Shown here one piece after another: positions 20,501 to 33,689 of a stretch of DNA of 64,000 nucleotides. The notes beneath the pieces were generated by a model. That model was not told where the DNA came from and made no database searches. It saw only the letters and a program-made list of their open reading frames with translations. Position numbers and translations under genes: made by a program. How positions within the stretch are numbered: the stretch's first letter is position 1; each line of letters starts with the position of its first letter. Source of the stretch: Eunapius fragilis (taxonomy: Eukaryota; Porifera; Demospongiae; Spongillida; Spongillidae); contig OY811971.1 of NCBI GenBank assembly GCA_963681505.1, forward strand, positions 24,521,036-24,585,035. Direction: 5' to 3'.

Positions 20501-23500
20501 GGTGTAGTTCATGATGGTACATAGCTGACCTGGTCAATAAGAGGACTGGTGTAGTTCATGATGGTACATAGCTGACCTGGTCAATAAGAGGACTGGTGTA
20601 GTTCATGATGGTACATAGCTGACCTGGTCAATAAGAGGACTGGTGTAGTTCATGATGGTACATAGCTGACCAGGTCAATAAGAGGACTGGTGTAGTTCAT
20701 GATGGTACATAGCTGATCTGGTCAATAAGAGGACTGGTGTAGTTCATGATGGTATACATAGCTGACCTGGTCAATAAGAGGACTGGTGTAGTTCATGATG
20801 GTACATAGCTGACCTGGTCAATAAGAGGACTGGTGTAGTTCATGATGGTACATAGCTGACCTGGTCAATAAGAGGACTGGTGTAGTTCATGATGGTACAT
20901 AGCTGACCTGGTCAATAAGAGGACTGGTGTAGTTCATGATGGTACATAGCTGACCTGGTCAATAAGAGGACTGGTGTAGTTCATGATGGTACATAGCTGA
21001 CCTGGTCAATAAGAGGACTGGTGTAGTTCATGATGGTACATAGCTGACCTGGTCAATAAGAGGACTGGTGTAGTTCATGATGGTAGATAGCTGACCAGGT
21101 CAATAAGAGGACTGGTGTAGTTCATAATGGTACATAGCTGACCAGGTCAATAAGAGGACTGGTGTAGTTCATGATGGTAGATAGCTGACCAGGTCAATAA
21201 GAGGACTGGTGTAGTTCATGATGGTACATAGCTGACCTGGTCAATAAGAGGACTGGTGTAGTTCATGATGGTAGATAGCTGACCAGGTCAATAAGAGGAC
21301 TGGTGTAGTTCATGATGGTACATAGCTGACCTGGTCAATAAGAGGACTGGTGTAGTTCATGATGGTAGATAGCTGACCAGGTCAATAAGACGACTGGTGT
21401 AGTTCATGATGGTACATAGCTGACCAGGTCAATAAGAGGACTGGTGTAGTTCATGATGGTACATAGCTGATCTGGTCAATAAGAGGACTGGTGTAGTTCA
21501 TGATGGTACATAGCTGACCAGGTCAATAAGAGGACTGGTGTAGTTCATGATGGACATAGCTGACCAGGTCAATAAGAGGACTGGTGTAGTTCATGATGGT
21601 ACATAGCTGACCAGGTCAATAAGAGGACTGGTGTAGTTCATGATGGACATAGCTGACCAGGTCAATAAGAGGACTGGTGTAGTTCATGATGGACATAGCT
21701 GACCAGGTCTATAAGAGGACTGGTGTAGTTCATGATGGTACATAGCTGACCTGGTCAATAAGAGGACTGGTGTAGTTCATGATGGTACATAGCTGACCTG
21801 GTCAATAAGAGGACTGGTGTAGTTCATGATGGTACATAGCTGACCTGGTCAATAAGAGGACTGGTGTAGTTCATGATGGTACATAGCTGACCTGGTCAAT
21901 AAGAGGACTGGTGTAGTTCATGATGGTACATAGCTGACCTGGTCAATAAGAGGACTGGTGTAGTTCATGATGGTACATAGCTGACCTGGTCAATAAGAGG
22001 ACTGGTGTAGTTCATGATGGTACATAGCTGACCAGGTCAATAAGAGGACTGGTGTAGTTCATGATGGACATAGCTGACCAGGTCAATAAGAGGACTGGTG
22101 TAGTTCATGATGGTACATAGCTGACCAGGTCAATAAGAGGACTGGTGTAGTTCATGATGGTACATAGCTGACCTGGTCAATAAGAGGACTGGTGTAGTTC
22201 ATGATGGACATAGCTGACCAGGTCAATAAGAGGACTGGTGTAGTTCATGATGGTACATAGCTGACCTGGTCAATAAGAGGACTGGTGTAGTTCATGATGG
22301 TACATAGCTGACCTGGTCAATAAGAGGACTGGTGTAGTTCATGATGGTACATAGCTGACCTGGTCAATAAGAGGACTGGTGTAGTTCATGATGGTACATA
22401 GCTGACCAGGTCAATAAGAGGACTGGTGTAGTTCATGATGGACATAGCTGACCAGGTCAATAAGAGGACTGGTGTAGTTCATGATGGTACATAGCTGACC
22501 AGGTCAATAAGAGGACTGGTGTAGTTCATGATGGACATAGCTGACCAGGTCAATAAGAGGACTGGTGTAGTTCATGATGGACATAGCTGACCAGGTCTAT
22601 AAGAGGACTGGTGTAGTTCATGATGGTACATAGCTGACCTGGTCAATAAGAGGACTGCTGTAGTTCATGATGGTACATAGCTGACCTGGTCAATAAGAGG
22701 ACTGGTGTAGTTCATGATGGTACATAGCTGACCTGGTCAATAAGAGGACTGGTGTAGTTCATGATGGTACATAGCTGACCTGGTCAATAAGAGGACTGGT
22801 GTAGTTCATGATGGTACATAGCTGACCAGGTCAATAAGAGGACTGGTGTAGTTCATGATGGTACATAGCTGACCTGGTCAATAAGAGGACTGGTGTAGTT
22901 CATGATGGTACATAGCTGACCTGGTCAATAAGAGGACTGGTGTAGTTCATGATGGTACATAGCTGACCTGGTCAATAAGAGGACTGGTGTAGTTCATGAT
23001 GGTACATAGCTGACCTGGTCAATAAGAGGACTGGTGTAGTTCATGATGGTACATAGCTGACCAGGTCAATAAGAGGACTGGTGTAGTTCATGATGGTACA
23101 TAGCTGACCTGGTCAATAAGAGGACTGGTGTAGTTCATGATGGTACATAGCTGACCAGGTCAATAAGAGGACTGGTGTAGTTCATGATGGACATAGCTGA
23201 CCAGGTCTATAAGAGGACTGGTGTAGTTCATGATGGTACATAGCTGACCTGGTCAATAAGAGGACTGGTGTAGTTCATGATGGTACATAGCTGACCTGGT
23301 CAATAAGAGGACTGGTGTAGTTCATGATGGTACATAGCTGACCTGGTCAATAAGAGGACTGGTGTAGTTCATGATGGTACATAGCTGACCTGGTCAATAA
23401 GAGGACTGGTGTAGTTCATGATGGTACATAGCTGACCAGGTCAATAAGAGGACTGGTGTAGTTCATGATGGTACATAGCTGACCTGGTCAATAAGAGGAC

Positions 23501-26500
23501 TGGTGTAGTTCATGATGGTACATAGCTGACCTGGTCAATAAGAGGACTGGTGTAGTTCATGATGGTACATAGCTGACCTGGTCAATAAGAGGACTGGTGT
23601 AGTTCATGATGGTACATAGCTGACCTGGTCAATAAGAGGACTGGTGTAGTTCATGATGGTACATAGCTGACCAGGTCAATAAGAGGACTGGTGTAGTTCA
23701 TGATGGTACATAGCTGACCAGGTCAATAAGAGGACTGGTGTAGTTCATGATGGTACATAGCTGACCAGGTCAATAAGAGGACTGGTGTAGTTCATGATGG
23801 TACATAGCTGACCTGGTCAATAAGAGGACTGGTGTAGTTCATGATGGTACATAGCTGACCAGGTCAATAAGAGGACTGGTGTAGTTCATGATGGTACATA
23901 GCTGACCAGGTCAATATAAGGACTGGTGTAGTTCATGATGGTACATAGCTGACCTGGTCAATAAGAGGACTGGTGTAGTTCATGATGGTAGATAGCTGAC
24001 CAGGTCAATAAGAGGACTGGTGTAGTTCATAATGGTACATAGCTGACCAGGTCAATAAGAGGACTGGTGTAGTTCATGATGGTAGATAGCTGACCAGGTC
24101 AATAAGAGGACTGGTGTAGTTCATGATGGTACATAGCTGACCAGGTCAATAAGAGGACTGGTGTAGTTCATGATGGTACATAGCTGACCTGGTCAATAAG
24201 AGGACTGGTGTAGTTCATGATGGTAGATAGCTGACCAGGTCAATAAGAGGACTGGTGTAGTTCATAATGGTACATAGCTGACCAGGTCAATAAGAGGACT
24301 GGTGTAGTTCATGATGGTAGATAGCTGACCAGGTCAATAAGAGGACTGGTGTAGTTCATGATGGTACATAGCTGACCTGGTCAATAAGAGGACTGGTGTA
24401 GTTCATGATGGTAGATAGCTGACCAGGTCAATAAGAGGACTGGTGTAGTTCATGATGGTACATAGCTGACCTGGTCAATAAGAGGACTGGTGTAGTTCAT
24501 GATGGTAGATAGCTGACCAGGTCAATAAGACGACTGGTGTAGTTCATGATGGTACATAGCTGACCAGGTCAATAAGAGGACTGGTGTAGTTCATGATGGT
24601 ACATAGCTGATCTGGTCAATAAGAGGACTGGTGTAGTTCATGATGGTACATAGCTGACCAGGTCAATAAGAGGACTGGTGTAGTTCATGATGGACATAGC
24701 TGACCAGGTCAATAAGAGGACTGGTGTAGTTCATGATGGTACATAGCTGACCAGGTCAATAAGAGGACTGGTGTAGTTCATGATGGACATAGCTGACCAG
24801 GTCAATAAGAGGACTGGTGTAGTTCATGATGGACATAGCTGACCAGGTCTATAAGAGGACTGGTGTAGTTCATGATGGTACATAGCTGACCTGGTCAATA
24901 AGAGGACTGGTGTAGTTCATGATGGTACATAGCTGACCTGGTCAATAAGAGGACTGGTGTAGTTCATGATGGTACATAGCTGACCAGGTCAATAAGAGGA
25001 CTGGTGTAGTTCATGATGGTACATAGCTGACCTGGTCAATAAGAGGACTGGTGTAGTTCATGATGGTACATAGCTGACCTGGTCAATAAGAGGACTGGTG
25101 TAGTTCATGATGGTACATAGCTGACCTGGTCAATAAGAGGACCGGTGTAGTTCATGATGGTACATAGCTGACCTGGTCAATAAGAGGACCGGTGTAGTTC
25201 ATGATGGTACATAGCTGACCTGGTCAATAAGAGGACTGGTGTAGTTCATGATGGTACATAGCTGACCTGGTCAATAAGAGGACTGGTGTAGTTCATGATG
25301 GTACATAGCTGACCTGGTCAATAAGAGGACTGGTGTAGTTCATGATGGTACATAGCTGACCTGGTCAATAAGAGGACTGGTGTAGTTCATGATGGTACAT
25401 AGCTGACCTGGTCAATAAGAGGACTGGTGTAGTTCATGATGGTACATAGCTGACCAGGTCAATAAGAGGACTGGTGTAGTTCATGATGGACATAGCTGAC
25501 CAGGTCAATAAGAGGACTGGTGTAGTTCATGATGGTACATAGCTGACCAGGTCAATAAGAGGACTGGTGTAGTTCATGATGGACATAGCTGACCAGGTCA
25601 ATAAGAGGACTGGTGTAGTTCATGATGGACATAGCTGACCAGGTCTATAAGAGGACTGGTGTAGTTCATGATGGTACATAGCTGACCTGGTCAATAAGAG
25701 GACTGCTGTAGTTCATGATGGTACATAGCTGACCTGGTCAATAAGAGGACTGGTGTAGTTCATGATGGTACATAGCTGACCTGGTCAATAAGAGGACTGG
25801 TGTAGTTCATGATGGTACATAGCTGACCTGGTCAATAAGAGGACTGGTGTAGTTCATGATGGTACATAGCTGACCAGGTCAATAAGTGGACTGGTGTAGT
25901 TCATGATGGTACATAGCTGACCTGGTCAATAAGAGGACTGGTGTAGTTCATGATGGTACATAGCTGACCAGGTCAATAAGAGGACTGGTGTAGTTCATGA
26001 TGGTACATAGCGGACCTGGTCAATAAGAGGACTGGTGTAGTTCATGATGGTACATAGCTGACCTGGTCAATAAGAGGACTGGTGTAGTTCATGATGGTAC
26101 ATAGCTGACCAGGTCAATAAGAGGACTGGTGTAGTTCATGATGGTACATAGCTGACCTGGTCAATAAGAGGACTGGTGTAGTTCATGATGGTACATAGCT
26201 GACCTGGTCAATAAGAGGACTGGTGTAGTTCATGATGGTAGATAGCTGACCAGGTCAATAAGAGGACTGGTGTAGTTCATGATGGTACATAGCTGACCAG
26301 GTCAATAAGAGGACTGGTGTAGTTCATGATGGTACATAGCTGACCTGGTCAATAAGAGGACTGGTGTAGTTCATGATGGTAGATAGCTGACCAGGTCAAT
26401 AAGAGGACTGGTGTAGTTCATAATGGTACATAGCTGACCAGGTCAATAAGAGGACTGGTGTAGTTCATGATGGTAGATAGCTGACCAGGTCAATAAGAGG

Positions 26501-29500
26501 ACTGGTGTAGTTCATGATGGTACATAGCTGACCAGGTCAATAAGAGGACTGGTGTAGTTCATGATGGTACATAGCTGACCAGGTCAATAAGAGGACTGGT
26601 ATAGTTCATGATGGTACATAGCTGACCTGGTCAATAAGAGGACTGGTGTAGTTCATGATGGTACATAGCTGACCTGGTCAATAAGAGGACTGGTGTAGTT
26701 CATGATGGTACATAGCTGACCTGGTCAATAAGAGGACTGGTGTAGTTCATGATGGTACATAGCTGACCTGGTCAATAAGAGGACTGGTGTAGTTCATGAT
26801 GGTACATAGCTGACCTGGTCAATAAGAGGACTGGTGTAGTTCATGATGGTAGATAGCTGACCAGGTCAATAAGAGGACTGGTGTAGTTCATGATGGTACA
26901 TAGCTGACCTGGTCAATAAGAGGACTGGTGTAGTTCATGATGGTACATAGCTGACCTGGTCAATAAGAGGACTGGTGTAGTTCATGATGGTACATAGCTG
27001 ACCTGGTCAATAAGAGGACTGGTGTAGTTCATGATGGTACATAGCTGACCAGGTCAATAAGAGGACTGGTGTAGTTCATGATGGTACATAGCTGACCTGG
27101 TCAATAAGAGGACTGGTGTAGTTCATGATGGACATAGCTGACCAGGTCAATAAGAGGACTGGTGTAGTTCATGATGGTACATAGCTGACCTGGTCAATAA
27201 GAGGACTGGTGTAGTTCATGATGGTACATAGCTGACCTGGTCAATAAGAGGACTGGTGTAGTTCATGATGGTACATAGCTGACCTGGTCAATAAGAGGAC
27301 CGGTGTAGTTCATGATGGTACATAGCTGACCTGGTCAATAAGAGGACCGGTGTAGTTCATGATGGTACATAGCTGACCTGGTCAATAAGAGGACTGGTGT
27401 AGTTCATGATGGTACATAGCTGACCTGGTCAATAAGAGGACTGGTGTAGTTCATGATGGTACATAGCTGACCTGGTCAATAAGAGGACTGGTGTAGTTCA
27501 TGATGGTACATAGCTGACCTGGTCAATAAGAGGACTGGTGTAGTTCATGATGGTACATAGCTGACCTGGTCAATAAGAGGACTGGTGTAGTTCATGATGG
27601 TACATAGCTGACCAGGTCAATAAGAGGACTGGTGTAGTTCATGATGGACATAGCTGACCAGGTCAATAAGAGGACTGGTGTAGTTCATGATGGTACATAG
27701 CTGACCAGGTCAATAAGAGGACTGGTGTAGTTCATGATGGACATAGCTGACCAGGTCAATAAGAGGACTGGTGTAGTTCATGATGGACATAGCTGACCAG
27801 GTCTATAAGAGGACTGGTGTAGTTCATGATGGTACATAGCTGACCTGGTCAATAAGAGGACTGCTGTAGTTCATGATGGTACATAGCTGACCTGGTCAAT
27901 AAGAGGACTGGTGTAGTTCATGATGGTACATAGCTGACCTGGTCAATAAGAGGACTGGTGTAGTTCATGATGGTACATAGCTGACCTGGTCAATAAGAGG
28001 ACTGGTGTAGTTCATGATGGTACATAGCTGACCAGGTCAATAAGTGGACTGGTGTAGTTCATGATGGTACATAGCTGACCTGGTCAATAAGAGGACTGGT
28101 GTAGTTCATGATGGTACATAGCTGACCAGGTCAATAAGAGGACTGGTGTAGTTCATGATGGTACATAGCGGACCTGGTCAATAAGAGGACTGGTGTAGTT
28201 CATGATGGTACATAGCTGACCTGGTCAATAAGAGGACTGGTGTAGTTCATGATGGTACATAGCTGACCAGGTCAATAAGAGGACTGGTGTAGTTCATGAT
28301 GGTACATAGCTGACCTGGTCAATAAGAGGACTGGTGTAGTTCATGATGGTACATAGCTGACCTGGTCAATAAGAGGACTGGTGTAGTTCATGATGGTAGA
28401 TAGCTGACCAGGTCAATAAGAGGACTGGTGTAGTTCATGATGGTACATAGCTGACCAGGTCAATAAGAGGACTGGTGTAGTTCATGATGGTACATAGCTG
28501 ACCTGGTCAATAAGAGGACTGGTGTAGTTCATGATGGTAGATAGCTGACCAGGTCAATAAGAGGACTGGTGTAGTTCATAATGGTACATAGCTGACCAGG
28601 TCAATAAGAGGACTGGTGTAGTTCATGATGGTAGATAGCTGACCAGGTCAATAAGAGGACTGGTGTAGTTCATGATGGTACATAGCTGACCAGGTCAATA
28701 AGAGGACTGGTGTAGTTCATGATGGTACATAGCTGACCAGGTCAATAAGAGGACTGGTATAGTTCATGATGGTACATAGCTGACCTGGTCAATAAGAGGA
28801 CTGGTGTAGTTCATGATGGTACATAGCTGACCTGGTCAATAAGAGGACTGGTGTAGTTCATGATGGTACATAGCTGACCTGGTCAATAAGAGGACTGGTG
28901 TAGTTCATGATGGTACATAGCTGACCTGGTCAATAAGAGGACTGGTGTAGTTCATGATGGTACATAGCTGACCTGGTCAATAAGAGGACTGGTGTAGTTC
29001 ATGATGGTAGATAGCTGACCAGGTCAATAAGAGGACTGGTGTAGTTCATGATGGTACATAGCTGACCTGGTCAATAAGAGGACTGGTGTAGTTCATGATG
29101 GTACATAGCTGACCTGGTCAATAAGAGGACTGGTGTAGTTCATGATGGTACATAGCTGACCTGGTCAATAAGAGGACTGGTGTAGTTCATGATGGTACAT
29201 AGCTGACCAGGTCAATAAGAGGACTGGTGTAGTTCATGATGGTACATAGCTGACCTGGTCAATAAGAGGACTGGTGTAGTTCATGATGGACATAGCTGAC
29301 CAGGTCAATAAGAGGACTGGTGTAGTTCATGATGGTACATAGCTGACCTGGTCAATAAGAGGACTGGTGTAGTTCATGATGGTACATAGCTGACCTGGTC
29401 AATAAGAGGACTGGTGTAGTTCATGATGGTACATAGCTGACCTGGTCAATAAGAGGACTGGTGTAGTTCATGATGGTACATAGCTGACCAGGTCAATAAG

Positions 29501-30605
29501 AGGACTGGTGTAGTTCATGATGGTACATAGCTGATCTGGTCAATAAGAGGACTGGTGTAGTTCATGATGGTACATAGCTGACCAGGTCAATAAGAGGACT
29601 GGTGTAGTTCATGATGGACATAGCTGACCAGGTCAATAAGAGGACTGGTGTAGTTCATGATGGTACATAGCTGACCAGGTCAATAAGAGGACTGGTGTAG
29701 TTCATGATGGACATAGCTGACCAGGTCAATAAGAGGACTGGTGTAGTTCATGATGGACATAGCTGACCAGGTCTATAAGAGGACTGGTGTAGTTCATGAT
29801 GGTACATAGCTGACCTGGTCAATAAGAGGACTGGTGTAGTTCATGATGGTACATAGCTGACCTGGTCAATAAGAGGACTGGTGTAGTTCATGATGGTACA
29901 TAGCTGACCTGGTCAATAAGAGGACTGGTGTAGTTCATGATGGTACATAGCTGACCTGGTCAATAAGAGGACTGGTGTAGTTCATGATGGTACATAGCTG
30001 ACCTGGTCAATAAGAGGACTGGTGTAGTTCATGATGGTAGATAGCTGACCTGGTCAATAAGAGGACTGGTGTAGTTCATGATGGTACATAGCTGACCTGG
30101 TCAATAAGAGGACTGGTGTAGTTCATGATGGTACATAGCTGACCTGGTCAATAAGAGGACTGGTGTAGTTCATGATGGTACATAGCTGACCTGGTCAATA
30201 AGAGGACTGGTGTAGTTCATGATGGTACATAGCTGACCTGGTCAATAAGAGGACTGGTGTAGTTCATGATGGTACATAGCTGACCTGGTCAATAAGAGGA
30301 CTGGTGTAGTTCATGATGGTACATAGCTGACCTGGTCAATAAGAGGACTGGTGTAGTTCATGATGGTACATAGCTGACCTGGTCAATAAGAGGACTGGTG
30401 TAGTTCATGATGGTAGATAGCTGACCTGGTCAATAAGAGGACTGGTGTAGTTCATGATGGTACATAGCTGACCTGGTCAATAAGAGGACTGGTGTAGTTC
30501 ATGATGGTACATAGCTGACCTGGTCAATAAGAGGACTGGTGTAGTTCATGATGGTACATAGCTGACCTGGTCAATAAGAGGACTGGTGTAGTTCATGATG
30601 GTACA
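17507..30605 (+). repeat. 47-bp satellite, left block (~279 copies)
   Basis: The monomer starts CATAGCTGACCTGGTCAATA, continues AGAGGACTGGTGTAGTTC and ends ATGATGGTA. Most copies differ at one or two recurrent sites: CCTGG/CCAGG, GTACATAG/GTAGATAG/GACATAG, CAATAAG/CTATAAG, ACTGGTG/ACCGGTG. All frames contain stops, so there is no coding. All copies share one orientation. The ~13.1 kb block is interrupted only by the transposon that begins at 30,606. Confidence 0.98.
24980..29295 (+). repeat. 2,158-bp higher-order tandem duplication inside the satellite
   Basis: Rare monomer variants recur at exactly 2,158 bp: ACCGGTG at 25,141 and 27,299, GACTGCTG at 25,701 and 27,859, CGGACC at 26,011 and 28,169, and GGTATAGTTC at about 26,600 and 28,758. 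The two copies, about 24,980-27,137 and 27,138-29,295, are adjacent, and there is no third. Confidence 0.85.
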
Positions 30606-30631
30606 CTCAGGTGTGTTAAGACTGGCTACAC
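30606..30631 (+). repeat. Left terminal inverted repeat of the 7.6-kb transposon
   Basis: Begins CTCAGGTGTG and ends GGCTACAC. It differs from the right TIR at positions 8 and 19, both G in the left copy and A in the inverted right copy. Confidence 0.85.
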
Positions 30632-31254
30632 CCTAAATTTTAGGACAAAAATGGTAGATTACACCACATTTGAAATTTATATTTTTCTTGAAACTTAATG
30701 TATTATGTGAGTTTTTGTTGTCCGTATAATTATTCGATTGTTTTGTGATTTTTATCAATGCTCATTGTCATGACAACTAATTGCGTCTTTGCGCTGCGCG
30801 GTTTATTGCCGCTCACCAATTTATACATATTTTTAAAAATCCGGGTGGTTAAAATGAGTAGGATTGATCGGAAACAAGTACTGTTACGAGTATCTATGTG
30901 GCACGGAACTGGAAACGGCAGGCAAAACTTGTCTTAATCTACGCGACGGTAATTTGAACCAAAAAACTGCAGAATTAAGATAAAATAATGCAGTAATCAA
31001 TTTTCATTACCTCAGAACTGATATCTCAAAGGTCTAACCCTTTTCTGCCTACTGATACGACATAATTTGAAGGTTGTATTACTATACCGATTAATAATAA
31101 TGTGCAATATACATAATTGAACCACCCGGGAAAATGTGTGAACATTATAACTTCATCCCGTGCGGCCGATTACTCCTGGTGACGTAATATGAATTACGTA
31201 ATATACACTTCCACCAATGAAATCAATGAGCGCCAAAGGAACATACGGTCCAAC

Positions 31255-31650
31255 CGCGGCACAACATATATATAAACACCTGTACCTATTCAATGTGCGC
31301 CCAACTATAATTTCCTTTTTGTTTGTGAGCCGACTGTCCGAATTTTAACAGCTTTTCTCAAAGGTAAGCTACGTCATATTCATTAGTGATCGTTCATAGC
31401 GCCTGAATTATACGCTAGCTTGATCCTGCACTTGCAACGTTGAACTCGTTTCGTAGACCAACTTATCAAAGTTTGAAAGGTAAGGTGCGTCATATTCATT
31501 GGTGACCGTTCATAACCACTTAAATTATACGGCAGCTTGATTCTTCTTTTGAAACGTTGATCGTGGTTCGTAGACCGATACAGATAAAAAGGAACACTAA
31601 GACTTGTAAAAACTGTTCGGACGGTTGAAATTCCGAAAGGTAATCTCTAC
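31255..31650 (+). promoter_or_regulatory. Probable transposase promoter and tandem leader
   Basis: A TATA-like ATATATATAAAC lies at 31,266-31,277. Downstream, a block of about 115-120 bp beginning GTAAG and CGTCATATTCATTGGTGA-type sequence occurs twice (about 31,361 and 31,480). Each block follows an AAAGGTAAG- or AAAGGTAA-like donor, and a third AAAGGTAA occurs at 31,636. This could supply alternative 5' exons spliced to the downstream coding region. It is inferred from sequence only. Confidence 0.45.
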
Positions 31651-31954
31651 CCCCGCCCCCCTCCGCCCCCCCCCCCCCCCCCCCCCCCTCCCCGCCCTTT
31701 TTTTTTAACGAGCGCATTTTTACAACCCCTCATGTTACTGCTTTTCTTTTTCAAACTGAAGTGCCTGTACCCTTTCTTTCTTGATAATACTCATGGCTGG
31801 GACGTGTACTGACATGCTTCATCCCCTGCAAGGGCGTATAGCTTGGACACGCTATTTTAAGGGGGGGGGGGGGGGGGGGGGGGTAGTGTGTGTGTTGTGT
31901 GTTGTGTGTGTGTGTGTGTTATATCCGGGACTTGACGGTAATCATCTCATGCAG

Positions 31955-32098
31955 ATGGCAGAAGCAATCAATTGCTGCTATGCCAGAACAGCTGTTCGCA
32001 CCATAGTGCAGAAACTGTATGAGGAGAAAGGAGGTGTGAAACAACTTACTGCACAACACATGCCACAGTTAATGAAAGATTACAATGCTTCGTTTTAA
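31955..32098 (+). CDS. Transposase-like gene, N-terminal segment
   Basis: A short open stretch (MAEAINCCYARTAV, then EEKGGVKQLTAQHMPQLMKDY) whose ATG directly follows an acceptor-like CATGCAG. The frame is technically open from about 31,781, but that part is a long G-run followed by (GT)n, so I prefer the 31,955 start or an upstream spliced exon. It ends at a TAA at 32,096. Between 32,100 and 32,230 coding-like words continue in shifted frames, which suggests an intron or a decayed junction to the main frame. Function is unknown apart from its position inside the transposon. Confidence 0.45.
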   Translation: MAEAINCCYARTAVRTIVQKLYEEKGGVKQLTAQHMPQLMKDYNASF

Positions 32099-32269
32099 TG
32101 CCATGCCTGCAATGCAATTAACAACACAGAAACATTCAACTATCGAGAAACTGATGGTGTTATTTTACTCACATTGGGATGAGCAAAATCAAAAGGAAGA
32201 GTTTCTACACATATTTTCATTTGATGAATAAAAGGTCACTTTTCTAATCTAATTGATGCAACAGAACAT

Positions 32270-33577
32270 TTGCTCTCTGGAAAGGTACTTACTGGGTTTA
32301 AGGAAGTAAAGGCGGCAATTCTAGGCAAGGCCACACTGAGGTGTTCTGACTATCGCAAAGCTATGATTCTCTTCTACCTGAAACTTAAAGAAACAAATGC
32401 AGATCAAACAATTGCAGATGTCTTTAAAACAGCAGTCCACCTCAGTCATATATTATACACATCTGACTACCATCGAACACCAAAAGCCATTCTGGCTTTG
32501 CACAACTTATCATTTATCCATGGCATGTTGTGCATTGAACAATTCTCTACAACCAAAACTAACATATTTGGTAGATATTTCCACTCAATCACCACACATT
32601 CACCAATTCTATTCCGCATTGTCAGCATGCGATCCATGAATACAGAAGACCAGGAGAGAATGTTTGGGCAGGCAAAAGCAATAACAAAAGCCACTTCATG
32701 CAACAGACCCAATGAGATACTCACAAATATCATTCAACGTGTACAAATGGAGTCTGGATCCCACAAGATGGAAGTAACGGATAAAGGTGAGAGTGAAGTA
32801 AACAAATTGTCTAGAACAATTGGACCCAGATGCAACACCATATACTCAGACAGTTTTATTAAAAAACATGCAGCGCAGTATCAGGCTCACCTGGAAAGAA
32901 TTAGTGACTACCTACTGCCCGGAGAAGGAACATGGTGGAAACATTCGGCAGCAGGAGTGGAATTTCTAGATGGACATGGAGAAAAAAATGTAAGTGAAAA
33001 AGGTCCAACGCTGATGCACTACAGAACAAAATCAATGCGCGATATTGAGATCCATCTACAACAGAAATGGGAAGATTGCATATTATCAGGGATAAAACTT
33101 CCAGCTGTTGACATTGAGCACTACATTCCTTATGAAACCAATCCAGATATGGACGCCATGTGGACTGAGGCAAACACACAAACATGTAGCTCAGTTCATA
33201 TTGATGAGCTTCCAGAAATGACAGCTACTATAGAAACTACGAATGTATTGACTGATAGTACTGCTAAAACACTGTCTGAGCACCATCACACATCACTAGT
33301 GCAAAAGCCACAATACCACACATCACTAGTGCGGTCTCTTTACGAACACAACATTCTACAACCATCAGAAACACTTTCTAAATTTGACCTTGCACGTTAC
33401 AGTTTAAAGAATATGCCCCCCTCAACTGAAAATGATGCACTGCAAACTGAATACACAAAACTACGATTACTTATTAAAAACAAAATTCAAAAAAGGCTAA
33501 CAGAATTGGTAAATGACACACAGCTTCAAAACATTGCCAAGAAACTACTTCTGCATGAGTGGAAGATAGCATGCTGA
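32270..33577 (+). CDS. Transposase-like protein of unassigned superfamily
   Basis: This 435-codon frame is open upstream to about 32,224. The first ATG inside it is at 32,363, so the true start is probably in the preceding segment. A central block reads FGRYFHSITTHSPILFRIVS, then MNTEDQERMFGQAKAI, then a Cys/Asn-rich stretch and ILTNIIQRVQ. This is the best-conserved-looking part and recalls uncharacterised proteins of animal genomes, but I cannot tie it to a named transposase family. Further on are WWKHSAAGVEFLDGHGE and a Lys-rich C-terminus (LLIKNKIQKRLTELV). Candidate acidic catalytic residues cannot be chosen without an alignment. It is the only long non-repetitive frame between the TIRs, so a transposition role is inferred from context. 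Confidence 0.6.
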   Translation: MLSGKVLTGFKEVKAAILGKATLRCSDYRKAMILFYLKLKETNADQTIADVFKTAVHLSHILYTSDYHRTPKAILALHNLSFIHGMLCIEQFSTTKTNIFGRYFHSITTHSPILFRIVSMRSMNTEDQERMFGQAKAITKATSCNRPNEILTNIIQRVQMESGSHKMEVTDKGESEVNKLSRTIGPRCNTIYSDSFIKKHAAQYQAHLERISDYLLPGEGTWWKHSAAGVEFLDGHGEKNVSEKGPTLMHYRTKSMRDIEIHLQQKWEDCILSGIKLPAVDIEHYIPYETNPDMDAMWTEANTQTCSSVHIDELPEMTATIETTNVLTDSTAKTLSEHHHTSLVQKPQYHTSLVRSLYEHNILQPSETLSKFDLARYSLKNMPPSTENDALQTEYTKLRLLIKNKIQKRLTELVNDTQLQNIAKKLLLHEWKIAC

Positions 33578-33689
33578 AGTAACATTGTACGTACATTTCT
33601 CATTTGTAATCGTGTACACATGGCTACATATGAAATAATGTGTGCTATATTCTCTGTCCCAAAACATCCATTTTCATATCTACTTGTCC

